Below are positions 1 through 6,151 of a DNA stretch of 7,653 nt, piece after piece; position 1 is the first letter of the stretch; every line of letters begins with the position of its first letter. Origin of the DNA: CALJIC01 sp039805565 (lineage in GTDB: Bacteria > Chloroflexota > Chloroflexia > Chloroflexales > Roseiflexaceae); NCBI GenBank assembly GCA_039805565.1, contig JBDLTZ010000112.1:1-7653 (forward strand). Direction: 5' to 3'. Made by a program: the position numbers and the translations under genes. The notes under the pieces were generated by a model. That model saw only the letters and a list, made by a program, of their open reading frames with translations, did no database searches and was not told where the DNA came from.

Positions 1-1
1 G

Positions 2-133
2 GGATTCTCGGCCGCCGAGGGCCTGAGCGGGGACATTGTCCAGGTCAGCCGGGATGCCGAGCTCCTGCTCTACCTGTTTCTGGTGCGCGTGCTTCGGCTT
101 GCCGACCAGGGGTCGCAGGAGCACGCGGTGTAA
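2..133 (+). CDS. C-terminal end of an upstream gene, possibly cas3 or a Cas3''-type HD nuclease (partial)
   Basis: An open frame enters from the left edge and ends at TAA 131-133, giving 43 residues (begins GFSAAEGLSGDIV, ends LRLADQGSQEHAV). The stretch LLLYLFLVRVLRLADQ is a hydrophobic/basic helix. Its form reminds me of the last helix of some Cas3-associated HD domains, but no catalytic motif is inside the window, so this is a weak impression. Context is the stronger argument: the stop is only 24 bases before the start of the Cas8-like gene on the same strand, so the two are probably co-transcribed. A type I effector operon without cas3 elsewhere in view would be expected to carry cas3 here. 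It could equally be another accessory gene. Confidence 0.5.
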   Translation, partial: GFSAAEGLSGDIVQVSRDAELLLYLFLVRVLRLADQGSQEHAV

Positions 134-143
134 CGTAGGTATG

Positions 144-150
144 AAGGGAG
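144..150 (+). promoter_or_regulatory. Ribosome binding site deciding a TTG start for the Cas8-like gene
   Basis: AAGGGAG lies 7 bases before TTG 158-160. The next in-frame ATG (199) has no purine-rich site before it, so TTG is preferred. The site lies inside the 12-base loop of a 5-bp inverted repeat, TAGGT 136-140 / ACCTA 153-157, whose right arm abuts the TTG. Confidence 0.65.
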
Positions 151-157
151 AAACCTA

Positions 158-1990
158 TTGACCACAAGCCTATACATCCCCATCACGACGACGCCGATGG
201 CGGCGCTCCTAGCGGGACATGGTCTGGCCAATTGGGCAGTGCAGCTCGGCCGAGATTTGTCCGGGGAAATGGTTCCGGTGCGGCTTGCGAACGTGGGCCA
301 TAGTGTGCTTGTCACCGTCGAGGTCGAGCTACAGTCCCAGACGCCCCGTGTCCAGCGTAGTGCTATGCCCTGGATCCTCACCGCGAAGAATGGCCCGGCG
401 CCCGATAACGTCGACGTGCTCAACTACGAGGTCGAGCGAAATCGCAATGCGGCCTACTATGAGCGCTTGAGGGCGCTTCGCAAGGCCGGCGTCGATCTGC
501 GGAAGCTGCCGCCCGAGGAGCGCGAGACGCTGGACCAGCAGGCGCCACGCTCCGATTGGCCCGTGGCCGCGGTCATCAACCAGATGGGCGCCCTCAGCGC
601 CTACAACAAGGCGATCGAGCGCTGGATGGCCTGCGGTCCTGTGTTCCCGGAGCTCGTGGCGATCATCTGGACGATGACCAGCGGTGCCCCGCGCGCGGTC
701 GAGGAGGCGAGCGCGCAGTGGGAGGCGCTGGCGAAGCGGCGGGGCCTGGACAAGAGCCCGCTTCTGCCTGCGACGCAGGTGGTGAACCCCGAGCAGGGGA
801 AGGGTGCCAACCGGGCCAAGGCCGACGCGCTGACGATCGGCGGCCTGGAGAGCTTCTGGCTGCTGGAGTACTTCAAATACGTCGGCCTGTACCGGGGCGC
901 CCTCCCACGCACTGTGCAGGGCCGCAAGGATCGCAAGACGTACGTGCTGATGCCTGCCCGGGACGGCCTGGAGCAGAACTGGCACACGGAGGCCTTCACC
1001 GCCTTCCAGCGGGAGTTCTGGCCCAGCAGCGCGATCAAGATGGACATCATGGCCTCCCTGCGCTACACCGCGCTGCTGGTCAGGGAGCGCGAGGGGGCGA
1101 GGCTCAGCAGCAGCCAGCACCGGCGGCGCATCTCCGACTACGTAGAGGGCTTCGCCGTCGCCTCCTACAAGGATCTCGGCAGCGCCGTTGCGGTGATGAA
1201 TGTCGCCACGCTTGGCCTGCCGGATTGGGTAACCTGGCCGAAGAACACAGAGGAGGCACAGCTGCTGCTCGCCGCGCTCGAGAATCACCAGCGCCTCATC
1301 AGCGCTCTTGATGAGGCGAAGGGTGAGGAGGAGCGCTTGCTGCGCGACTACCGCGACTTCCTGACCAGCCGCGACCCGACGCTCCGCGCGTTCTTCGCCT
1401 TCACGGCCGGCTATGCCGGCCACGTTATCCGCAAGCTGAGCAAGAGGCAGCGCGTGCGCCGCCTGACGCTCGACAACCTCAAGGTGATTGTGATGGCCAA
1501 TGAAGGTGCCCGCCCGCTCAAGCTCACACCGATCATCGAAAGCCCTGGCTTCCAGCACATCGCCAGTGCTATTCGCCAGGCCACCGTTCTCCAGCAGTTC
1601 TACAAGGCCGAGCGGAACGACAACACCTACGACGTGCGCTATGGCCTAGCCGACGAACTGCTACGCCATGCGCGGGACAGCGGCGAGTTCTTGCGCGCGC
1701 TTGGATCATTTCTGACCGACTACAGCAAAGAGAACGCGCGCGTTATGGAGCGGCACAAGAACCGGGGCTACCGCAAGCGCATCCCCATCACCACCGAGGA
1801 CATCGCCCAGATGACGGTGCTGGTCGACGCCTATGGTGCCCAGACTGTGGCCAGCATGCTGATCGCCTTCGGCTACGCCCGCGACCCGCGCGCCGATGAC
1901 CCCACCGAGCAGGCGGAGGTAGGCGCCGACGGCGATGTGACGGAACAGGCAGAGGACACGACCGACGCCGATGCGGACGGCCCTTTCTAA
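158..1990 (+). CDS. cas8: Cas8-like large subunit of a type I Cascade complex
   Basis: A 610-residue protein lies directly before Cas7-Cas5-Cas6, the position of the Cascade large subunit, which in type I systems recognises the PAM, holds the crRNA 5' end and helps recruit Cas3. I see no GGDD palm motif, no HD motif and no zinc knuckle, which argues against Cas10 or Cas10d. Visible layout: an N-terminal alpha/beta part (about 1-90), a long charged helical middle (90-430), and a C-terminal helical region (about 446-572) containing YDVRYGLADELLRHAR (491-506), DYSKENARVMER (521-532) and ITTEDI (544-549), then MLIAFGYARD (567-576). The last 35 residues are an acidic tail rich in D, E, A and T, probably disordered. 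The start is TTG 158 with AAGGGAG before it. Cas7 begins 19 bases after the stop. The large-subunit call rests mainly on context, and the exact subfamily (Cas8a, Cas8b or another) is not settled. Confidence 0.68.
   Translation: MTTSLYIPITTTPMAALLAGHGLANWAVQLGRDLSGEMVPVRLANVGHSVLVTVEVELQSQTPRVQRSAMPWILTAKNGPAPDNVDVLNYEVERNRNAAYYERLRALRKAGVDLRKLPPEERETLDQQAPRSDWPVAAVINQMGALSAYNKAIERWMACGPVFPELVAIIWTMTSGAPRAVEEASAQWEALAKRRGLDKSPLLPATQVVNPEQGKGANRAKADALTIGGLESFWLLEYFKYVGLYRGALPRTVQGRKDRKTYVLMPARDGLEQNWHTEAFTAFQREFWPSSAIKMDIMASLRYTALLVREREGARLSSSQHRRRISDYVEGFAVASYKDLGSAVAVMNVATLGLPDWVTWPKNTEEAQLLLAALENHQRLISALDEAKGEEERLLRDYRDFLTSRDPTLRAFFAFTAGYAGHVIRKLSKRQRVRRLTLDNLKVIVMANEGARPLKLTPIIESPGFQHIASAIRQATVLQQFYKAERNDNTYDVRYGLADELLRHARDSGEFLRALGSFLTDYSKENARVMERHKNRGYRKRIPITTEDIAQMTVLVDAYGAQTVASMLIAFGYARDPRADDPTEQAEVGADGDVTEQAEDTTDADADGPF
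1482..1488 (+). promoter_or_regulatory. Candidate internal ribosome binding site within cas8
   Basis: AGGTGAT is perfectly complementary to the 16S rRNA 3' end. It lies 4 bases before the in-frame ATG 1493, which fits because the paired bases are at the distal end of the anti-SD. It sits at the boundary of the C-terminal helical region of Cas8. Confidence 0.4.
1493..1990 (+). CDS. Candidate internally translated Cas11 small subunit (nested in cas8, same frame)
   Basis: Translation from ATG 1493 (Met446 of the Cas8-like protein) would give a 165-residue, mostly helical protein starting MANEGARPLKL and ending with the acidic tail. Type I-B, I-C and I-D systems are known to make Cas11 this way, from an in-frame start inside the large-subunit gene, when no separate cas11 gene exists. 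No separate cas11 is seen in this window. The evidence is the AGGTGAT site, the Met at a plausible domain edge, and the right size range. No family-specific Cas11 motif can be recognised by eye, so this is an inference. Confidence 0.38.
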   Translation: MANEGARPLKLTPIIESPGFQHIASAIRQATVLQQFYKAERNDNTYDVRYGLADELLRHARDSGEFLRALGSFLTDYSKENARVMERHKNRGYRKRIPITTEDIAQMTVLVDAYGAQTVASMLIAFGYARDPRADDPTEQAEVGADGDVTEQAEDTTDADADGPF

Positions 1991-2009
1991 TTATCAGGAG
2001 ACTCCCACT

Positions 2010-3035
2010 ATGCCCACCTCGATCTACTCGCTCTCGTTGGCCATCAACGCGACGCTAGACATGCACAACCTCAACAATGAGGGCAGCGAGGGAAACCAAC
2101 TCCAGACACGCATGGTCGATGTTGTCGGCGCCGATGGTGGCCTCTACAACGTCAATGCCATCAGCGGCGATATGCTGAAGCATATTCAGGCCGAGCACTT
2201 CTTCCACCTGGCGCGCGAGCGTAAGCTACCGCTCTGCGGCGGCTGCCGCCTGTTCAACCCGAACCGCATCAATGCCGACCAGGCCTTCCTGGCGCGCTCG
2301 AAGGACCAGAAGTGGACGGACGCGCAGACGCTCGATGAGCTGCTGCGCGCCTGTGCGATGGATGATGTGGCCGGTATCTTGATTACCGAGGGTGGGCGCT
2401 CCATCCCGCGGAAAAGCGTGGTCGAGTTTGGCTGGGCCGTGGGTATCCCCGATGTCACACGCGAGGGCCACAACCAGAGCTTCTTCCACGTGAAGTATGC
2501 GCCCGAGCGGAGCGAGGGCCAGCGCGGCCAGGATGCAACCCGACGCGTACAGCGCGGGGACGCGAGCAGCGAGGAGGGGCGCAGCGGCGGCGCCAACCTC
2601 CAGCAGGCGATTTTCCACCGCCCAGCCAACAGCGGCCGATACGCGATCGTCTGCCACGTGGAGTTCGCCCGCATCGGCTACAACGACATCACCCACAGCT
2701 ACGCGATTTCGCCCGAGGAACGTGTCCGGCGCGGGCAGGCCCTGCTCGAGAGCGTGTTGCATACGTTCGTGCAGCTCAACGGGGCGATGCGCTCGGCGCA
2801 GCTCCCTCACTTGGTCACGCTTGAAGGCGCAATGGCCTACTCGACCAAGGTGCTGCCCGCGCCGCTGATCAGCCCCATCGCCCACGACTACGCCGACCAG
2901 ATGGCATCTATTGGCAAGCTCCTCGGCGGCGGCAGCGGCGTGACGGTCACGCAGTTCTCCTCGCTTGGGGGGATGGCTGAGCTGTTGGGCGTGCTCATCG
3001 GAACGTCAGAGCCCTACCGCATGCCGCAGCCGTAG
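2010..3035 (+). CDS. cas7: Cas7 backbone subunit, DevR/Csa2/Cst2 family
   Basis: This 341-residue RAMP protein polymerises along the crRNA as the backbone of Cascade and holds the guide for target pairing. Family signs: the N-terminal LNNEGSEGNQLQTR (21-34), the conserved ISGDMLKHI (51-59), VVEFGWAVGIP (137-147), IFHRPANSGRYAIV (201-214) and RIGYNDITHSYAIS (221-234), then a C-terminal helix-rich part with RSAQLPHLVTLEGA (261-274). These match the DevR group, named autoregulator from a Myxococcus gene. Cys76 and Cys79 (CGGC) resemble the first half of the family's zinc-binding thumb, but the second half reads CAMD (115-118), with Asp in place of the last Cys. Residues about 166-194 form a charged, Ser/Gly/Arg-rich linker. 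The start is ATG 2010, with CAGGAG 1995-2000 nine bases before it; an upstream in-frame ATG (1971) lies inside cas8 and has no such site. Confidence 0.9.
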   Translation: MPTSIYSLSLAINATLDMHNLNNEGSEGNQLQTRMVDVVGADGGLYNVNAISGDMLKHIQAEHFFHLARERKLPLCGGCRLFNPNRINADQAFLARSKDQKWTDAQTLDELLRACAMDDVAGILITEGGRSIPRKSVVEFGWAVGIPDVTREGHNQSFFHVKYAPERSEGQRGQDATRRVQRGDASSEEGRSGGANLQQAIFHRPANSGRYAIVCHVEFARIGYNDITHSYAISPEERVRRGQALLESVLHTFVQLNGAMRSAQLPHLVTLEGAMAYSTKVLPAPLISPIAHDYADQMASIGKLLGGGSGVTVTQFSSLGGMAELLGVLIGTSEPYRMPQP

Positions 3036-3046
3036 GAGTGATGCTG

Positions 3047-3763
3047 ATGTGGACCGTTGCACAGTATCAGCCAACGGCGCTCTTCTCGCTCAAGCCCGCC
3101 ACTGCAACGTCGTCGGGCGGGAAGACGCTGATCTGCCCCACCCCATTTGCGCTCAAGATGGCGCTGCTGGACGCTGCGCTACGGACGCGCGGGGAGATGG
3201 CAGTGCGCCCGCTCTGGAAGGACATCCGCGACCTTCGGATCCGGCTCCAGCTTCCCGAGCGGCTTTCGGTGATCCACACCTTCACCAAGATCGTCCGGCC
3301 GAAGAAGAATGGCCCAAGCGATGATGAGGGAGTGGGTGTTCCGATGCCACTTGGGCGGACTATTGCATACCGGGAGTACGTCTCCTTCGGCGGGCCGATT
3401 GGCCTGGCCTTTCAGATGGCGTCCGGCGAGCTGCTCCCGCAGCCCCTCGCTGATCTCTTTGTCCACATTACGTACCTGGGGAAGCGGGGCGGCTTCATGC
3501 AGTTGCTCGCCCCGCCCGGGCCGCAGGAGGCTGACGAGAGTCAGGGCTGGGTCGCGCTCACGGCTGATCAACGCAGCTTCATGCTCGGCGGGACGCTTCA
3601 AATGCTCGACGACTGTGGGCCGAAGATGACCTTTGAGCAGGCGGACATCTACAGCGGTAAGCGGTTGACGGCCGGGAAAGACCGGATCTTCCGCCACGTT
3701 GTCCTGCCCTACCGGCTCGCCCGCAGCAGCCGCGGGTTCAGCCTGTACGAGAGGATCTCATGA
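3047..3763 (+). CDS. cas5: Cas5 subunit of Cascade
   Basis: A 238-residue RAMP protein, a normal Cas5 length. Cas5 caps the crRNA at its 5' handle and contacts Cas8 and the first Cas7. The signs are GGKTLICPTPFALKMALLDAA (about residues 24-44), IAYREYVSFGGPIGLAFQ (106-123) and the YLGKRGGFMQLL segment (142-153), a pattern I associate with Cas5 proteins that accompany DevR-type Cas7. The gene lies between cas7 and cas6, as expected. Three starts are possible: GTG 3038, ATG 3041 and ATG 3047. The ribosome site AGGAG (3034-3038) overlaps the cas7 stop and is best spaced (8 bases) for ATG 3047, which also puts a hydrophobic first strand (MWTVAQYQPTALFSL) at the N-terminus. The stop TGA overlaps the cas6 ATG by 4 bases, so the two are probably translationally coupled. 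Confidence 0.82.
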   Translation: MWTVAQYQPTALFSLKPATATSSGGKTLICPTPFALKMALLDAALRTRGEMAVRPLWKDIRDLRIRLQLPERLSVIHTFTKIVRPKKNGPSDDEGVGVPMPLGRTIAYREYVSFGGPIGLAFQMASGELLPQPLADLFVHITYLGKRGGFMQLLAPPGPQEADESQGWVALTADQRSFMLGGTLQMLDDCGPKMTFEQADIYSGKRLTAGKDRIFRHVVLPYRLARSSRGFSLYERIS

Positions 3764-4773
3764 GTCTTACTACCCATCATCTCTATTTCCAGGCGACGGC
3801 AGCCACTCCGGTGGAGCTGGATGAGCAGGCCGGGTCGCAGGTTCGCGGTGCTCTGGTCGGGGCGCTGTGGGAGCGCTTCTGTACCAACAAGGCGGCACCC
3901 TCCTGCGCCTGCTGCCCGCTCCTCACCGCCTGTCCCGTTGCTACACTGGTCGCTCCGATGCGCGAGGCCGGCGAGACTGGAGGCGAGCAGCGCCCGCGGC
4001 CTTACGTCGTCCGCCCGCCCGCCGGACAGCGCTACGAACCTGGTGAGCCGCTGGCCTTCGGTTTGGTGCTCGTCGGACCCGCAGCCCAGCTCTTCCCCTA
4101 CGTCGTCATGGCGGTACACGAGGTTGAGCGACAGGGCATCGGACGCCCGCTTCACGCCAACGCAGGTCGTCGTGGTCGGGTCAGCGTTGATGGGATCATG
4201 GCTGTCAATCCCCTCACGGGCGAGGAGTTGGTGCTCTTCCGGCACGGGGAGCGCCAAGTTCGCAGCCCGGGCCTCCCCATCGGCACAGTAGAGGTCACGA
4301 CACATGCGGCTGCGTTGTCCGCCGATCGCCTCACCCTGCGCTTCAGGACGCCCTTGCGTCTCATTGAACAGGAGCGGCTGGTTAGGGTGTTTGAGCCGCG
4401 CCCGTTTGTGCAGCGCCTCGCCTGGCGCCTCGACGAGCTCGGGCGGGCCTACGGCGACGGGCCGCTAGTGCACGACCGCGCAGTGCTCGCCGAGGCTGCC
4501 GCCGCGGTTCAGGTCATCGACGACTGCACCCGCTGGGTGGATGTGGTCAGCTACTCGTCACGCACCCGCCAGCGCACTCCGATCGGCGGGCTCGTCGGGA
4601 GCGTGACGCTGGCGGGTGACCTCGCGCCACTGCGTGAGCTGCTGGTCTGGGGGAGTCTGGTCCACGTCGGCAAGAACGCGGTGAAGGGCGATGGCTGGTA
4701 CGAGATCGGGGTGATCGAGCACGCTCACACTGTTCCAGCAGACACGCTCTCTCATCGGGCCTCCCACGTCTGA
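3760..4773 (+). CDS. cas6: Cas6 pre-crRNA endoribonuclease
   Basis: This 337-residue RAMP endonuclease would cut the array transcript at the base of each repeat hairpin. It carries the usual layout of the longer Cas6 group (Cas6_C family): an N-terminal ferredoxin fold with a cysteine cluster, C41, C49, C51, C52 and C58 (CACCPLLTACPV), likely binding zinc; a central region with LRFRTPLRLI (193-202), where the second fold begins; and a C-terminal signature RTRQRTPIGGLVGSV (268-282) followed by LLVWGSLVHVGKNAVKGDGWYEI (294-316), the glycine-rich RNA-binding loop. I cannot point to the catalytic His with certainty. The ATG overlaps the cas5 stop (ATGA). After its stop there is a 101-base gap before cas1, so Cas6 appears to be the last gene of the effector block. 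Confidence 0.88.
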   Translation: MSLTTHHLYFQATAATPVELDEQAGSQVRGALVGALWERFCTNKAAPSCACCPLLTACPVATLVAPMREAGETGGEQRPRPYVVRPPAGQRYEPGEPLAFGLVLVGPAAQLFPYVVMAVHEVERQGIGRPLHANAGRRGRVSVDGIMAVNPLTGEELVLFRHGERQVRSPGLPIGTVEVTTHAAALSADRLTLRFRTPLRLIEQERLVRVFEPRPFVQRLAWRLDELGRAYGDGPLVHDRAVLAEAAAAVQVIDDCTRWVDVVSYSSRTRQRTPIGGLVGSVTLAGDLAPLRELLVWGSLVHVGKNAVKGDGWYEIGVIEHAHTVPADTLSHRASHV

Positions 4774-4811
4774 CCACCGGCGTCGCACCTTAACAACTGA
4801 TCCCATCCCCA

Positions 4812-4834
4812 CGGCTCGCGGAGAGCGCAGGCGG
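4812..4834 (+). other. Degenerate CRISPR-repeat-like element in the cas6-cas1 gap
   Basis: Aligned without gaps to bases 14-36 of the array repeat, this segment matches at 18 of 23 positions, including CGGCTCG followed after two changes by GAGAGCGC. It lies in the same orientation as the array repeats. The two central changes fall in the loop of the repeat's hairpin, so the stem GCTC 4814-4817 / GAGC 4823-4826 is kept intact. The first half of the repeat (bases 1-13) is not recognisably present. The function is not known; a Cas6 contact site in the cas mRNA, or a remnant of a small crRNA-like gene, are the obvious ideas. Confidence 0.5.
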
Positions 4835-4848
4835 CGACAGGCGCCGCC
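4830..4848 (+). other. GC-rich inverted repeat before cas1
   Basis: GGCGGCG (4830-4836) and CGCCGCC (4842-4848) form a perfect 7-bp stem with a 5-base loop. There is no T-run after it, so it does not look like an intrinsic terminator. It ends 14 bases before the cas1 ribosome site (TGGAGG 4863-4868) and follows directly on the repeat-like hairpin. It could stabilise or punctuate the mRNA between the effector and adaptation blocks. Confidence 0.5.
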
Positions 4849-4874
4849 ATCTGTTGCACACCTGGAGGCACACA

Positions 4875-5891
4875 ATGCACCTGATCGTCGACACGATCGG
4901 CACCTTCGTCAGCAAGCACCAGGGCCGGCTGCGGGTCGAGAAGGGCAAAGAGCGCCTGGCCGAGGTGCCGATCATGCATCTCGAGCAGGTACTGATCGTC
5001 AGCAACGGCGTGGCCCTCAGCAGCGACGTGGTGCGGGCCTGCGCCACCGAAGGCATCCCCATCCACTTCCTAAACGGCCGCGACGGCGAGGACTACGGCA
5101 CGTTGGTGCACAGCGGTCTCAGCGGCATGGCGCTCACCAAGCGCGCGCAGGTGCGGGCTTACGAGGACGAGCGTGGGCTGGCCCTGGCGCGTGCCTTCGC
5201 CGCCGGCAAGATCCAGAGCCAGGCGAACCTGCTGCGCTACATCGGCAAGTACCGCAAGGAGGCCGACCCGGCGCTGCACCAGGAGCTCACGCGTGCCGCG
5301 ACCGAGGTGCTGGACGCACTGCCACAGGTACAGCGGGCGCAGGGAGTGATCACCGAGGCGAGCCGGGCCGCGCTGATGGGCGCCGAGGGGCAGGCCGCCG
5401 CCCGTTACTGGCGCGCGGTGGGGCAGGTGCTCCCGGCCGAGCTCGGCTGGCCCGGGCGGCACACCCAGGGCGCGTCCGACCGCTTCAACCAGGCGTTGAA
5501 CTACGGCTACGCGGTGCTGCGGTCGCAGGTGCGGCAGGCCCTGCTGCTGGCCGGGCTTGATCCGCATGCGGGGTTCCTACACGCCGACCGCCCCGGAAAG
5601 CCGAGCCTATCGCTGGACCTGATCGAGGAGTTCCGGCAGGCGGTGGTGGACCGCACGCTGATTGGCCTGGTGAATCGGGGGTTCGCAGTGGACCAGGACG
5701 CCGAGGGGCGTCTGGACGGCCCGACGCGCAAGCGGCTCGCGGAGAAGGTGCTGGAGCGGATGGAGTCCACCGAGCCGTACGAGAGCAAGCGGCAGCCGCT
5801 GCGCCACATTCTCCAGCTCCAAGCACGGCACATCGCTACGTTCGTACGAGGCGAGCGGCCGGCGTACGAGCCGTTTGTGATGGGGTGGTAG
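4875..5891 (+). CDS. cas1: Cas1 integrase
   Basis: A 338-residue metal-dependent integrase that, with Cas2, inserts new spacers at the leader end of the array. The N-terminal beta domain (1-80, with IPIHFLNGRDGEDYGTLV at 61-78) is followed by the helical catalytic domain. Likely metal ligands are E171 (MGAEGQAAARYW), H236 (AGFLH) and D248 (SLSLDLIEEFR), with E251/E252 nearby. RFNQALNYGYAVLRSQV (203-219) is the typical helix preceding them. Most Cas1 proteins have an aromatic residue where this one has His231 in GLDPHAGFLH. The start is ATG 4875, with TGGAGG ending 6 bases earlier; the in-frame TTG 4854 lies before that site and is unlikely. The length is normal and the C-terminus complete. 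Cas2 follows with a 2-base gap. Confidence 0.96.
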   Translation: MHLIVDTIGTFVSKHQGRLRVEKGKERLAEVPIMHLEQVLIVSNGVALSSDVVRACATEGIPIHFLNGRDGEDYGTLVHSGLSGMALTKRAQVRAYEDERGLALARAFAAGKIQSQANLLRYIGKYRKEADPALHQELTRAATEVLDALPQVQRAQGVITEASRAALMGAEGQAAARYWRAVGQVLPAELGWPGRHTQGASDRFNQALNYGYAVLRSQVRQALLLAGLDPHAGFLHADRPGKPSLSLDLIEEFRQAVVDRTLIGLVNRGFAVDQDAEGRLDGPTRKRLAEKVLERMESTEPYESKRQPLRHILQLQARHIATFVRGERPAYEPFVMGW

Positions 5892-5893
5892 CG

Positions 5894-6151
5894 ATGCAGT
5901 GCCTGCTGATCTACGACATCCCGCACGACGGGGCGCGGCAGAAGGTAGCAGATGCCTGCCTGGACTACGGGTTGGCGCGCATCCAGTATAGCGCCTTCAG
6001 TGGGAGCCTGACACGGGCGCAGCAGCGGGCGCTGTACGGAGAGGTGCGGCGGCGGCTGGGCGGGCGAGCGGGCAATGTGCAGCTAATTGCGCTAGAGGAG
6101 GCCAGCTGGCACGGGCGGCGGGTGATCGCGCAGGAGGATCACGATGGATGA
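5894..6151 (+). CDS. cas2: Cas2, structural partner of Cas1
   Basis: An 85-residue ferredoxin-fold protein that dimerises at the centre of the Cas1-Cas2 integrase. It has the hallmark first strand MQCLLIYDIP with Asp8, and the RIQYSAFSGSL segment (29-39) of the family. The ATG at 5894 fits the usual Cas2 N-terminus; a GTG at 5885 in the same frame would add three residues (MVA) and overlap the cas1 stop. GGGGTGG just before the ATG can serve as ribosome site. The end overlaps cas4 by 8 bases, so the three adaptation genes read as one unit. Confidence 0.94.
   Translation: MQCLLIYDIPHDGARQKVADACLDYGLARIQYSAFSGSLTRAQQRALYGEVRRRLGGRAGNVQLIALEEASWHGRRVIAQEDHDG

Noticed and set aside
97..112. GCTTGCCGACCAGGGG resembles the start of the CRISPR repeat (12 of 16)
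   Set aside because: It lies within the coding end of the upstream gene, the match stops there, and it lacks the hairpin half of the repeat; probably chance.
329..1558. A 409-codon open frame on the minus strand opposite cas8
   Set aside because: It is a GC-rich shadow of cas8: low-complexity composition, no recognisable motif, and it lies wholly inside a gene supported by its ribosome site and context.
158..1990. Possibility that the large subunit is Cas10 or Cas10d (type III or I-D)
   Set aside because: No GGDD or HD motif is seen, the length is short for Cas10d, and the Cas7 is of the DevR/Csa2 type rather than Csc2 or Csm3/Cmr4.
2226..2885. Minus-strand open frame opposite cas7
   Set aside because: Antisense shadow of a well-recognised Cas7 gene, with Ala/Arg-rich sequence typical of GC-rich DNA.
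4830..4848. Intrinsic terminator before cas1
   Set aside because: The stem is strong but no T-run follows; the next bases run straight into the cas1 ribosome site.
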